Source: Elephas maximus indicus (lineage: Eukaryota; Chordata; Mammalia; Proboscidea; Elephantidae). Taken from it: DNA of 64,000 bases. The DNA lies in contig NC_064831.1 in NCBI RefSeq assembly GCF_024166365.1, positions 26,216,768-26,280,767 of the forward strand, read 5' to 3'. Positions 1-9,893 of this stretch are shown piece after piece. Made by a program: the position numbers and the translations under genes. The notes below the pieces were generated by a model, which did not search any database, had not been told where the DNA came from, and worked only from the letters and a program-made list of their open reading frames with translations. Numbering within the stretch: position 1 is the stretch's first letter; each line of letters starts with the position of its first letter.

Positions 1-1075
1 TAATAACATTTGACACTATAACACACAACATGTTTATTTCCTGCTGGAAAAATACATGCTTGTCTGCAGGTACCTCACCTACCTGTTTTCTGGGTCTCGG
101 CCCACATATGTAGGACAGCGCTCTGAAGAACTGGAGGACAAGGTCTTAGCACAGCCTTGGGGCTCAAATAGGCTGCTTACAGCTGACCTCGGCCCTGGAG
201 AGCCCAGCACTGACAGCCCTAAATCTTGCCTGCTCCAGAATCTGCATCGCCAGCCTCTGACCCAAATAAAGACTGTGCTACCTTTGGATGATAGGAAATT
301 CGACATCTTATGCTGGTGTTTGATGCTGGCTAAAGCTGACTTTTCCCTTCATTAATATCATGTTTCTTGGGGATCTGGCCATTCCCAGAATCCTGTTCCC
401 CAGATATTCTTCTGTAATTTGCCAATCAAGTTAATAAACAATGCAACTTACCTCCTGAGATTCAACTTTGTCCACTGAGGCTTAGATGTTGAAAAACACT
501 CAGAAGAAGGACACAATTCTTAAACCTTATTTGAAGTGGACTTTTTTTTCTAATTAGGATAGGTTCTAATGATGTTGAACTAAAAATTTAATTAAACAAA
601 GAGGTATTTCTGTAAAATCCAGCAAGCCCATAATGAGTTAGTGAACTGTTCCTGTTGACTGAATTGATTGCAGCTGCTTTCAGTTGAGTGACAGATGGTT
701 TAGAAACATTTCACAATCATATTTTAATTATGGGTGTGCCTAAAAAGAAGTAATTTGTTAATAAGGTTATCTGCGGTAAATTAAAGCAATCCATACCCAT
801 GTTAATTCTAAGTGTGAATCTGCCAATTTAACAAAGAAAATGCAGTGTCTGAATTAGTCCGACAAGCCTAGCTTGAGTTTTAGAAGATGAGCTGGAAAAG
901 AAAAAGTTTACAACATGTCTGAAATATAGCAGCTGGAGGGGAGGGGGAGAAACAAGTATATAAAATTCTCTCTTACTAAGAATAGCTAATTTTTTTGTGT
1001 GTTTTTGTTTAAAAGAAAGGGTTGACTAAATAATGACTAAAAATGAAAAGAAATTTGCACTTTTTTCTGTTTTTA
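1..1075. other. Intergenic DNA, no gene recognised
   Basis: AT-rich intergenic sequence. The part at about 56-360 is richer in GC and holds short overlapping open frames on both strands (99 and 75 codons), but neither resembles a protein I know and neither is preceded by a convincing gene structure. It may be an old repeat that I cannot name. The rest shows nothing beyond AT-rich, low-complexity stretches. Confidence 0.5.
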
Positions 1076-1215
1076 ATGATTCATTTATTTAACAAATATG
1101 TATTTAGTGCATGTACCAGGGGTTCTTCCATGCATTGGGATATCCCAGTGAATCACACAGACATTGATTGGTTTACATCTGTGGATCACATGAAGTTTAA
1201 AGTCTGATGGGGTAG
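1076..1215 (-). repeat. L2 LINE 3'-end fragment
   Basis: Reads as the antisense of the L2 3' end: an ATTTATTTAACAAATATG-type start, then a CATGTACCAGG stretch, then a weak match to the conserved 'cagtgaatcacacagac' part. Diverged, consistent with an ancient mammalian repeat. Recognised by eye only. Confidence 0.6.
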
Positions 1216-1784
1216 GCTGATATCATTTATCATTTATTGATGCTTTATTTAACTAACATATACTTTTTTCCAAAATAGTATGACTCATGTGCATATTTTT
1301 TTAAGAAAAGGTGGCAAAGAAAAGGACAAATAAAAACATATCTTTTTAAATATCCTTAGTACTGTCTCTCAGAGTTAGGCACCTGATATGTTTCCTTCCA
1401 AACACATTTTTTCTGTGTCCCACTTATGGGGTAGTGAAATCAGGTTATCACCATGAACATAGTCTATATCTTGCTGCTTACAATTAATTTCTATGGTAGG
1501 AATTTTCTTATGCCGTGAGAGTTAGGAGAAAAAAAAAAACATTAAAACACCATTTATAGCTTGCACAATAGCCTGTTATTCCTTGAGGGCTTGGGGGCGT
1601 CAGGATTAGCCTCCCACAATTAGTGCTTAACTGTGTTGTGAGAGGGTAGAAGTCTTTCTCTGTGTCAAGAAATAGATGTCAGAAGATATGTGGATTAATA
1701 TCCTCTTTAAGAGTGAGGTGCATATTAATTATTAAAAACATACTTCATGAAATATGTCAATTACAGCCTATAGTATACACAGTG
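1216..1784. other. Intergenic DNA, no feature seen
   Basis: AT-rich sequence with short homopolymer runs (an A run near 1531-1540). No coding, RNA or repeat feature could be supported. Confidence 0.5.
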
Positions 1785-2248
1785 TTGAAAAGCAAAGATG
1801 TCACCTTGAAGACTAAGGTGTGCCCGACCCAAGCCATGGTGTTTTCAATTGCCTCATGTGCATGTGAAAGCTGGATGATGAAAAAGGAGGACAAAAGAAC
1901 TGACGCCTTTGAATTGTGGTGTTGGCAAAGAGCATTGAATATACCACAGACTGCCAGAAAAACAAATAAATCTGTCTTGGAAGAAGTATAACCAGAATGC
2001 TCCTTCGAAGCAAGGATGGCAAGACTATGTCTCACATACTTTGGACATCTTATCAGGAGGGATTAGTCCTTGGAGAAGGATATCATGATTGGTAAAGTAG
2101 AGGGCCAGCAAAAAAGAGGAAGACCCTTAACAAGATGGATTGACACAGTGGCTGCAACAATAGGCTGAAGGATAACAGGACCGGGCAGTGATTCATTCTG
2201 TTGTTCATAGGGTCACTATGAGTAGGAACTGATTTGATGCCACCTAAT
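1785..2248 (+). mobile_element. RTE (BovB-like) LINE, 3' end, 5'-truncated
   Basis: The conceptual translation follows the C-terminal end of RTE/BovB polymerases: a CESWMMKKED segment, then DAFELWCWQRAL, then a YFGHLIRRD-like and SLEKDIM segment, then KRGRPLTRWIDTV near 2118-2150. Stops interrupt it, so it is dead. It ends in 'gggtcactatgag' followed by a gatgccaccta tail, the 3' terminus also used by the AfroSINEs here. RTE elements supply the reverse transcriptase that moves such SINEs (known of the family). Confidence 0.85.
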
Positions 2249-2320
2249 TTTTTTTTTTTAACAAGTGTATGTTTGCATATTTCCAGTGGTATTAATAAAA
2301 TAAACCCTTGAGTATCTATT

Positions 2321-2521
2321 ACCAAACCAAAACCAGTTGCTGTTTAGGTGATTCCAACTCATAGCCACCCTGTAGGACAGAGTAGAACTGCCCCATAGGG
2401 TTCCCAAGGTTCTAATCTTTATGGAAACAGACTGACACATATTTAGAGCAGCTGATGGGTTTGAACCACTAAGCTTTTGGTTGATAGCTGAGCCCTTAAT
2501 CACTGTGCCACCAGGGTTCCT
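2321..2521 (-). repeat. AfroSINE, near full length
   Basis: Reverse-orientation SINE: starts in accaaaccaaaaccagttgc and runs through the 'ccaactcatagccaccc' and 'gtagaactgcccc' blocks to the tRNA-like head, which ends in 'gtgccaccagggttcc'. Imperfect flanking direct repeats are visible (agtatctatt at 2311-2320 and agtacccatt just after the end), consistent with target-site duplication. Confidence 0.9.
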
Positions 2522-2534
2522 ACAGTACCCATTA

Positions 2535-3204
2535 TTTATTTACCATAAAAGCTTAATTTTTGAAAGCCTGTTCTATGCCCTTTCACCATTGAGTCATCTT
2601 TCCCTCATACTCCTTTCCCTACAACAGCTGTATATTTCTCATGTGTACTATAGCTTCTAATAGTACATTACAGGATATACCCTAAAGAATGCTCAATTAT
2701 GGCCATTTACTGTGTAGTTTGTTTCATAGTGGAGCAAGAATTCTGTCATTCATTTTTTATTTCAAACATTATAAATTATTTTTGACTATGATTTCTTCCA
2801 TATTAATTAAAAATCATATTGTGGAATTAAAAATAAGTACTTACGTGTATCACACTAAAACCACAAATTTACTGTGGTTTTTAAATACTTAAATTTTTAT
2901 CTAGAAATTCTATTTTAAAACTCTGTTTTCATATTTCCCAGTAAAGTTATTTTTAAGTTTTCCCCATAAGTGTAAGATTGACTCAGTTATTAGTGCACAG
3001 AGGATATTTGAAATTCTGTGATTATCTGCCACAGTAGATTATGGACTATGTGAAAAATCCAAATAATTTGTGATAATTTTAAAGCTAATCAAAATATTGC
3101 CAAAAATCATTACACTTTACAAGAAGTGATGGTAGTTTATTGTAATAGTAACCTAACTTCACTATAAAGAACAAAATAGAGGTACAAATATTATAATAAT
3201 ATAG
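2535..3204. other. Intergenic DNA, no feature seen
   Basis: AT-rich sequence. A 67-codon open frame at 2689-2892 is compositionally like its surroundings and has no recognisable motif; I do not regard it as a gene. Confidence 0.5.
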
Positions 3205-3310
3205 TCATCATTTCTTGAGCATTTATTTAGAGGCACTGTGCTAAATGTTTTACACTCTTGCTTTATTTAAGCTTCACGAGTAAGAAATCTGAAACCTAGA
3301 AAGTAAGCGA
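3205..3310 (-). repeat. MIR SINE, part 1 (split by L1)
   Basis: Antisense MIR: 'ttcttgagcatttatttag', then 'gcactgtgctaaatgtttta', then 'aagcttcacgag'. The match resumes beyond the L1 at about 6834 with 'aaggtcatccaagg', so one MIR was split by the insertion. Confidence 0.7.
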
Positions 3311-6300
3311 GGAGAGATGGAGCCAAGATGACAGAATAGACAGACACTTCTGCCAAGCCCTCTTACAACAAAGACCCCAAAAAACAAGTAAAATGAGTAT
3401 CTTTATGACAAGCTAGGAGCCCTGAACATCAAGGGAAAACTTAGAAAACAAACTGAGGGGCAGGGAGAGGAAGAGACCGTTCAGAAGTGGAGAGGAGTTA
3501 CTGGACCTGAATTGCAGGGAGTCCTCAGGCACCATTCCTGGGTGTGGCAGTGGCGGATTGGTGCTAGTGTTCGACTGCAGTTTCCTCAGGGAGAAACGAG
3601 CAGGCACAGAGCTTACTAACACCTCCGGAACCAGAGAAGAACAGCGCCCCCAGGAAAAACTAAATACTTGCATATATTTTACCGTGCCCCAACCCCGCAA
3701 GCTGGCTTCAGTGGCTGATTTCCCTGGGCCTGAGATAGGCCTTGTTGAGCACCTAGAGCCATCCTCCCAGTGTTGGAGAAGGAATAAATCCGCAATTGGG
3801 GGAAAAGACAATTTGTCAGCTCCACTAACTGGGGGAGCTCAGGACAGAAGTGGCTCCTGTCCAGGCATAAACAGTCTGTGGACTTTAGGTGTCCTTCCCC
3901 TCTGCATGGACCCGTGTGGGCCTGTTTCAGGAGAATAGGCCCTTGTTGGCAGACTCCAACCATTTCAGCTGTGTGGCAGAGATGGGTGTTTCATGTTTGA
4001 CATTGCTTTGCCTATTAAACAGGGCCCTCACCTATACACATCAGGGACCTAAGGACTGGTAGCTCCATTCAGGTCACCCAGCCACCTGTGACAGGGGTCC
4101 AAGGATAACTGGTAACTCCCAGTCTTTACAACCAAAAACATTGGGTGCCCATGGCCCGTCTGCAGAACCCACCCACCTGTATGCTCTAGGGAACAGGGAC
4201 ACACTTTCCTCAGAGACACATGGGGGACAACTCTCAGCCCCCTGCCTTGTGCAGAGTGTGACCCCCTACTGCAACCAGACACCAGTACCTAAACCAAGTG
4301 CCCCTGCCCCTCAAAGACTGTAGGACAGAGCCTGTACCACACACATGATGACCAGCTACGTGGACACTTCAAATGGTGCTAGCATAACTGGATATCCATC
4401 TGCAGAAAAATGAAACAAGACCCATACCTCACACCATGCACAAATATTAACTGAAAATGGATCAAAGACCTAAATATAAAATCTAAAACAATAAAGATCA
4501 TGGAAGAAAAAAATAGGAGCATAGTTAGGAGCCCTAATACATGGCATAAACAGTATACAAAACATTATTAAGAATGCAGAAGAAAAACTAGATAACTGGG
4601 GTCTCCTAAAAATCAAACAACTTTACCAAAAGAGTAAAAAAATTACCAACAGACGGGGAAAAAGTTTTAGCTATGACATTTCCGATCAGCGCCTGATCTC
4701 TAAAATCTACATGACACTGCAAAAACTCAACTACAAAAGCAAAAAATAACCCAATTAATAAATGGGCAAAAGATATGAATAGACACTTCACTTAAGAAGA
4801 CATTCAGGTGGCTAACAGATACATGAGGAAATGCTCACGATCATTAGCCATTAGAGAAATGCAAATTAAAACTACAATGAGATTTCATCTCACTCCAACA
4901 AGGCTGGCGTTAATCCAAAAAACACAAAATAATAAATGTTGGAGAGGTTGTGGAGAGATTGGAACACTTATATATTGCTGGTGGGAATGTAAAATGGTAC
5001 AACCACTTTGGAAATCAATTTGGCGCTTCCTTAAAAAGCTAAAAATAGAACTACCTTATAATCCAGCAATCCCAGTCCTTGGAATACACCCTAGAGAAAT
5101 AAGAGGCTTTACACGAACAGATATTTGCACACCCATGTTCTTTGCAGCATTGTTTACTATAACAAAATGATGGAAGCAACCAAGATGCCCATCAACAGAG
5201 GAATGGATAAATAAAGTATGGTATATTCACACAATGCAATACTATGCATCAAAAAAGAACAGTGATGAATCTGTGAAACATTTAATAACATGGAGGAATC
5301 TGGAAAGTATTATGCTGAGTGAAATTAGTTGCAAAAGGACAAACATTGTTTAAGACCACTATTATAAGAACTCCAGAAACAGTTTAAACAGAGAAGAAAA
5401 TATTCTTTGATGGTTATGAGAGGGGTGAGGGAGGGAGGGTGGGAGAGTAGATGTTGTTGTTGTTAGGTGCCTTTGAGTCAGTTCCAATTCATAGTGACCT
5501 TATGCACAACAGAATGAAACACTGCCCTGTTCTGAGCCATCTTTACAATCGTTGTTATGCTTGAGCTCATTGTTGCAGCCACTGTGTCAATCCACCTTGT
5601 TGAGGGTCTTCCTCTTTTCCGCTGACCCTGTACTCTGCCAAGCATATCTTTCTCCAGGGACTGAACCCTCCTGACAACATGTCTAAAGTATGTAAGATGC
5701 AGTCTCGCCATCTTTGCTTCTAAGGAGCATTCTGGGTGTACTTCTTCTAAGACAGATTTGTTCGTTCTTTTGTCAGTCCATGGTGTATTCAGTATTCTTC
5801 ACCAACACCACAATTCAAAGGCGTCAATTCTTCTTTGATCTTCCTTATTCATTGTCCAGCTTTCACATGCATATGACGTGATTGAAGATACCACGGCTTG
5901 GGTCAGGCACATCTTAGATAAGAACTTCTTTAGGTGACGGGAAAGACAACACAAAATACAGGCGAGGTCAGCCCAACTGGACTAAACCAGAAGCAGTTTC
6001 CTGAATAAACCGAATGCTTCGAAGGGCAGTGTAGCAGGGGTGGGGGGTTTGGGGACCATGGTTTCAGAGGACATCTAGTCAATTGGCATAATAAAATCTA
6101 TTAAGAAAACATTCTGCATCCCACTTTGAAGAGTGGCACCTGGGGTCTTCAACGCTAGCAAGCAGCCATCTAAGATGCATCAATTGGTCTCAACCCACCT
6201 GGATCAAAGGAGAATGAAGAACGCCAAGGACACAAGGTAATTACGAGCCCAAGAGACAGAAAGGGCCACATGAACCAGAGACTACATCAGCCTGAGACCA

Positions 6301-6823
6301 GAAGAACTAGATGGTGCCCAGCTACAACCGATGACTGCCCTGACATGGAACACAACAGAGAACCCCCGAGGGAGCAGGAGAGCAATGGGATGCAGACCCC
6401 AAATTTTCAATAAAAACCCGACTTAAAGGTCTCACTGAGACTAGAAGGACCCCAGTGGTCATGGCCCCCAGACCTTCTGTTGGCGCAGAACAGAAACCAT
6501 TCCCAAAGCCAACTCTTCAGACAGGGATTGGACTGAACAATGGAATGGAAAGGGATGCTGGTGAGGAGTGAGCTTTCTAGATCAGGTGGACTCTTGAGAC
6601 TATGTTGGCATCTCTTGTCTGGAGGGGAGATGAGAGGGTAGAGGGGCTTCGAAGCTGGCGAAATGGACACGAAAAGAGAGAGTGGAGGGAAGGAGCGGGC
6701 TGTCTCATTAGGGGTAGTGCAATTGGGAGTATGCAGCAAGGTGTATATAAGTTTTTGTTTGAGAGGCTGACTTGACTTGTAAAATTTCACTTTAAGCCCA
6801 ATTAAAATTAAAAAAAAAAAAAA
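3311..6823 (+). mobile_element. L1 LINE with intact ends but large internal deletion
   Basis: Begins with an L1 5' UTR (ggagagatggagccaagatg) that parallels the second long L1 at 35336 for about 1.05 kb. At about 4366-4372 it jumps straight into the last part of ORF2 (homologous to about 40928 of the other copy), so ORF1 and most of ORF2 are missing. The C-terminal ORF2 zinc-knuckle-like region is readable at 4808-5170 ([18 protein letters not shown]). The 3' UTR ends in a poly-A at about 6808-6823. A perfect 10-base target-site duplication, aagtaagcga, flanks it at 3301-3310 and 6824-6833. An RTE copy lies inside its 3' part. Confidence 0.93.
5453..5915 (-). mobile_element. RTE LINE 3' end inserted in the L1
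   Basis: On the minus strand this reads as the RTE polymerase C-terminus: MARLHLTYFRHVVRR, SLEKDMLGRVQGQRKRG and RPSTRWIDTV within 5478-5711. It begins on the plus strand with the reversed (CAA)n-like tail gttgttgttgttaggtgcc. The surrounding L1 3' UTR continues on both sides, with tagat at each edge, so the RTE landed after the L1. Confidence 0.9.
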
Positions 6824-6833
6824 AAGTAAGCGA

Positions 6834-6885
6834 TTCCTTCAAGGTCATCCAAGGTAAAGTCATAACAGAGCCATTGGTTTACCTA
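6834..6885 (-). repeat. MIR SINE, part 2
   Basis: Continuation of the MIR interrupted by the L1: 'ccttcaaggtcatccaagg' then 'gtcataacagagcc', matching the antisense MIR core after the 'cttgcccaaggtcac' position. Confidence 0.6.
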
Positions 6886-7584
6886 GAGTATTTGGATATA
6901 GAGGCCATGTTTATAAATGCAACCGTTCCCTGCTTTTTTAGGTGCAGATAGAGTTCTGTCTTATCCTAAACAGCTGTTCACAAATAAGGAAAGTGAAGCA
7001 ATGGCGTACTTACATTGAGAGAAATTTCACACAATGAGCACAAAGACAGATCTGCTTTATTTACAGCCTTCCTGGAGCATACTGCCTTCTCTTTCAAGGG
7101 TTGTTCTTTAAAAGGCTTCTAGGTAAGACAGTGTATGCTCAAATGAGAATGTTGTGAGGTTTTAGAATTACACCAAGGAAGAGTTGCTGAAAAGGAAGTG
7201 GAAGTATTTGATTCTATTCACAGAAAACAAAGAGAAGACAAATACCAGTGAATTTATAAGAGGGATTAAAATTGCTGTGTTTGACCACAAAATTAGAGAT
7301 ACCATGATAGACTGAGCATTAAGGAAAATATATATTTGGTTCAATAAAAGGAAGGGCATTCTAAACTTCATGTCAGAAGTTGTTCAAACAGGATATTATC
7401 ACTTGCTTAGATATTATACAAGGAGATAAGTATTTGATAATTATATATTCTTGGTTTTTCAAACTTTAATTTTATGATTTGATGAGCCTAAATTATATTT
7501 TAATTTATTCATGGCATAACTTTTTGACAAAATCTAAGTACAATTTTTTCAGTATAGATATTGCCTGTCTATTCAGACCAGGGC
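6886..7584. other. Intergenic DNA, no feature seen
   Basis: AT-rich sequence with a 67-codon minus-strand open frame at 7168-7371 that is hydrophobic by composition only (AT-rich codons). No family resemblance and no promoter or splice context; not called as a gene. Confidence 0.5.
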
Positions 7585-7731
7585 TTTGAACTGGTTCATT
7601 CTAGTTCTACCCCCTGTTGAGAATTTTTCATTTCCACCCCCCAGATATCGTGTTAAAGTATAGATTCAGTATATCTGAGGTGGAAGTGCAAATTCTCAGC
7701 AGTGGGTCAAACTGGAATGAACCAGTTCAAA
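7585..7731. repeat. Palindromic element, MITE-like
   Basis: Two arms of about 54 bases form an imperfect inverted repeat: 7585-7638 (tttgaactggttcattctag onward) and 7679-7731 (ending tgaaccagttcaaa), separated by about 40 bases. The outermost 16 bases match perfectly, with about 80 percent match by eye over the arms. This architecture is typical of short non-autonomous DNA transposons. The wider left end reads cagggctttgaac, which could be a hAT-type terminus, but the outer bases on the right fit poorly. Family not identified. Confidence 0.7.
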
Positions 7732-7836
7732 AACCTAGAGACAGAGACAAAGAAGAGGGGATTTCCTAGGATGCAGCAGTCATAGGTCTTGATGCCCAAA
7801 GAAAAGCCATAATCTCTTTCAAAATCTGTTATTAGG

Positions 7837-8040
7837 TTCCTGAGTGTTGCAAACAGTTTGTGCTTGGGTAGTAACCGGAAGATTTTCAGTTCTATCCCAC
7901 CCAGTGGCACTACAGGAGAAAAAGCCTGGTGATACGCTTCTATAAAGATTACAGCCAAGAAAACCCTATGGAGCTTAGTTCTACTCTGCACACCTGGGGT
8001 CTTCATTAGTCATACTCAGCTAGAGAACAACTAACAACAA
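7837..8040 (+). repeat. AfroSINE, long variant
   Basis: Forward SINE of the subtype with a 'ggcctggtgat.cttct' middle block: head 'gttgcaaacagtttgtgc', body 'aaaaccctatggagc', then 'gttctactctgcacacctgg', ending in an aacaactaacaacaaac tail. Diverged relative to younger copies such as 19560-19712. Confidence 0.85.
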
Positions 8041-8879
8041 ACACAATAAGAGAGGAGATAGGCAAATGATCATGAGATCTATTTCTACACAACACTTTGA
8101 TCTCACTGAAATCATGGTGCAAAGTGACTTTAAATTTTAGAAAACCTAAGAATACAAATTCAAAATCCATTCTAATGTCATAGCATTGCTTACCCCCTGG
8201 TAGAGCTTTGATGTATTGATAGAGGCAGGAGCTCAAGATTTCTAGGTATAGCAATCTAAATGATTTCAAGAATTATTTTCAAATATTTTATTTTTTATTC
8301 AATTCTATTAAAAAATGAGGATTATCCGAACATTATATCTCACTACTTGATGCATTCTCTGTGTATTTATGTGATTGGCCATTATGGGTGTGAAACTTGC
8401 TTTACATTATCTTTTCAGTGAAGTGATAGATGGCATTGGGTTTTTTAGAATTCCTTAATGACCAAGGACAGACTTTGACAAGATGATTTTTTATAGTTTA
8501 GAACTACTCTCTTGAACCAAGAAATAGAATAAAGCTGTGAGTTAATTAAAAGAACCAGCCGCAGAAGATAACAAACCAATCTAGGAATCAATAATTATTC
8601 TTAAAAGACAACCACATCTTGAAATTAGCAGATAATTTGTTATTATCTTAATAAACCTCCTGGCACATAATTAGGGAGAAAGTCTTAACTTTTGGACATC
8701 TCCACATGGAACACACAATGGAGATATGGAAACTTCAGAACAATTAGTCCTTTCAGACAATTGAAGAGAATATGTCCCTTAAGATTTACACTTCCTTTTC
8801 TTTCTTCCTGATGCATCATATGACTGGTGAATGAGGGGTTTGGACTGTATTTGTGGGTACATATTACTTTTTTATTAGA
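8041..8879. other. Intergenic DNA, no feature seen
   Basis: AT-rich sequence. Short open frames (87 codons at 8006-8269, 73 codons at 8685-8906, both minus) show no recognisable domain; the first overlaps the end of the SINE. Confidence 0.5.
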
Positions 8880-9062
8880 TGGCAGGCACTCCACACACAA
8901 TATCATATATAAGCTTTATAAAAAGGACCCATTTCATTAATGAGAACATAGGCAGAGTTTTACATAACTCACCAGGGTTGCACAAGGGTAGGCCAGAGCA
9001 CTAGTGTTTAAATTCAGGTGTTTCAGACTTAAACCCATTGTCTTTCATCATAATGCACTGCT
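8880..9062 (-). repeat. MIR SINE
   Basis: Antisense MIR signature: 'ggcaggcactccacacacaa', then 'aatgagaacataggcagag', then the 'ggttgcacaagggtagg' core and a 3' part 'cactagtgtttaaattcagg'. Ancient and diverged. Confidence 0.65.
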
Positions 9063-9808
9063 TTAAGGACAACTGTGGGGATTGTCGGTATTGTATCGGT
9101 GGGATCAAGCTTCAAATACCTGCATTAAAAAGAAATCTCACTACAGGAGTGGCATGGTGAATCTGAAGGCCGTAAGGTTTGCGAGGAGTCTTCCAGCAGT
9201 GTGGCAGGGAGAGGGTTCAAGATATAGTATCTTGGGCTGATGTAGGGAGTCTTGAGGGCCACTTATTATGCTCCACCGGTTTTCTTAGTCGTGCTTATCA
9301 TCACAATGTTCATTTAGAGAAAACTCCTTTTCAAACAAATTTTGCTGTCTTTTAAAAAGCCCAGCCCTGACCAAAGTTTGCATAAAAACTTCGAAAGTTT
9401 GTTCATTTCTGAAATAAAGCAGGGTCTAACTTTATAATCTTTTGTTGTGTGCTTTGCCTTCTGCTGTTTCCAACATTGGGAAATCCCCTTCAAATACCGT
9501 CAACAATTCTTTCCAGATCTGCCCACCTGCCACCACCCAGCCAATCAATAAATACAATAAATACATCCTTTCTCTCTTTAAAATAATATAGAAAGAAGAA
9601 AAAGTCATCCTCTTTCATGATGCTTATTTATTTTGACATTTTTCTGGATGCTACACTGAGCTCTTAGTCTCTGCAGGCCCAGAGTGAAGGGACTTTGGAA
9701 TAAAAGTATTAACAGAATATACTCTTGTCCTTTAATAGGTTAAATTGTATAAAAAACTCTTAAATCACTCTTTAAATATAGCATTTTTATATAAATCTAA
9801 AACAAAAA
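9063..9808. other. Intergenic DNA, no feature seen
   Basis: No gene or recognisable repeat. Composition is mixed, with a slightly GC-richer part at about 9130-9280. Confidence 0.5.
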
Positions 9809-9893
9809 ATCAAACCAGTTGCCATTGAGTTGATTCAGATTCATGGCATCTCCATGTGTGTTAGAATAGAACTGTGCTATGATGACACTTTTT
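9809..9893 (-). repeat. AfroSINE, 3' part (split by L1)
   Basis: Reverse SINE segment (atcaaaccagttgccattga onward) that stops at the target-site duplication of the L1. The rest of the same SINE resumes at 12597. Confidence 0.85.

Noticed and set aside
56-355. 99-codon open frame in a GC-richer patch
   Set aside because: No recognisable motif, an equally long frame on the opposite strand, and no gene context; could be an unnamed old repeat.
3413-3963. Overlapping open frames on both strands, repeated at 35334-36014
   Set aside because: They lie in the GC-richer L1 5' UTR and recur only because both L1 copies share it.
6407-6790. 127-codon minus frame, similar to frames at 9922-10395 and 42236-42652
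   Set aside because: All three are antisense or sense readings of the L1 3' UTR; recurrence reflects the repeat, not a gene family.
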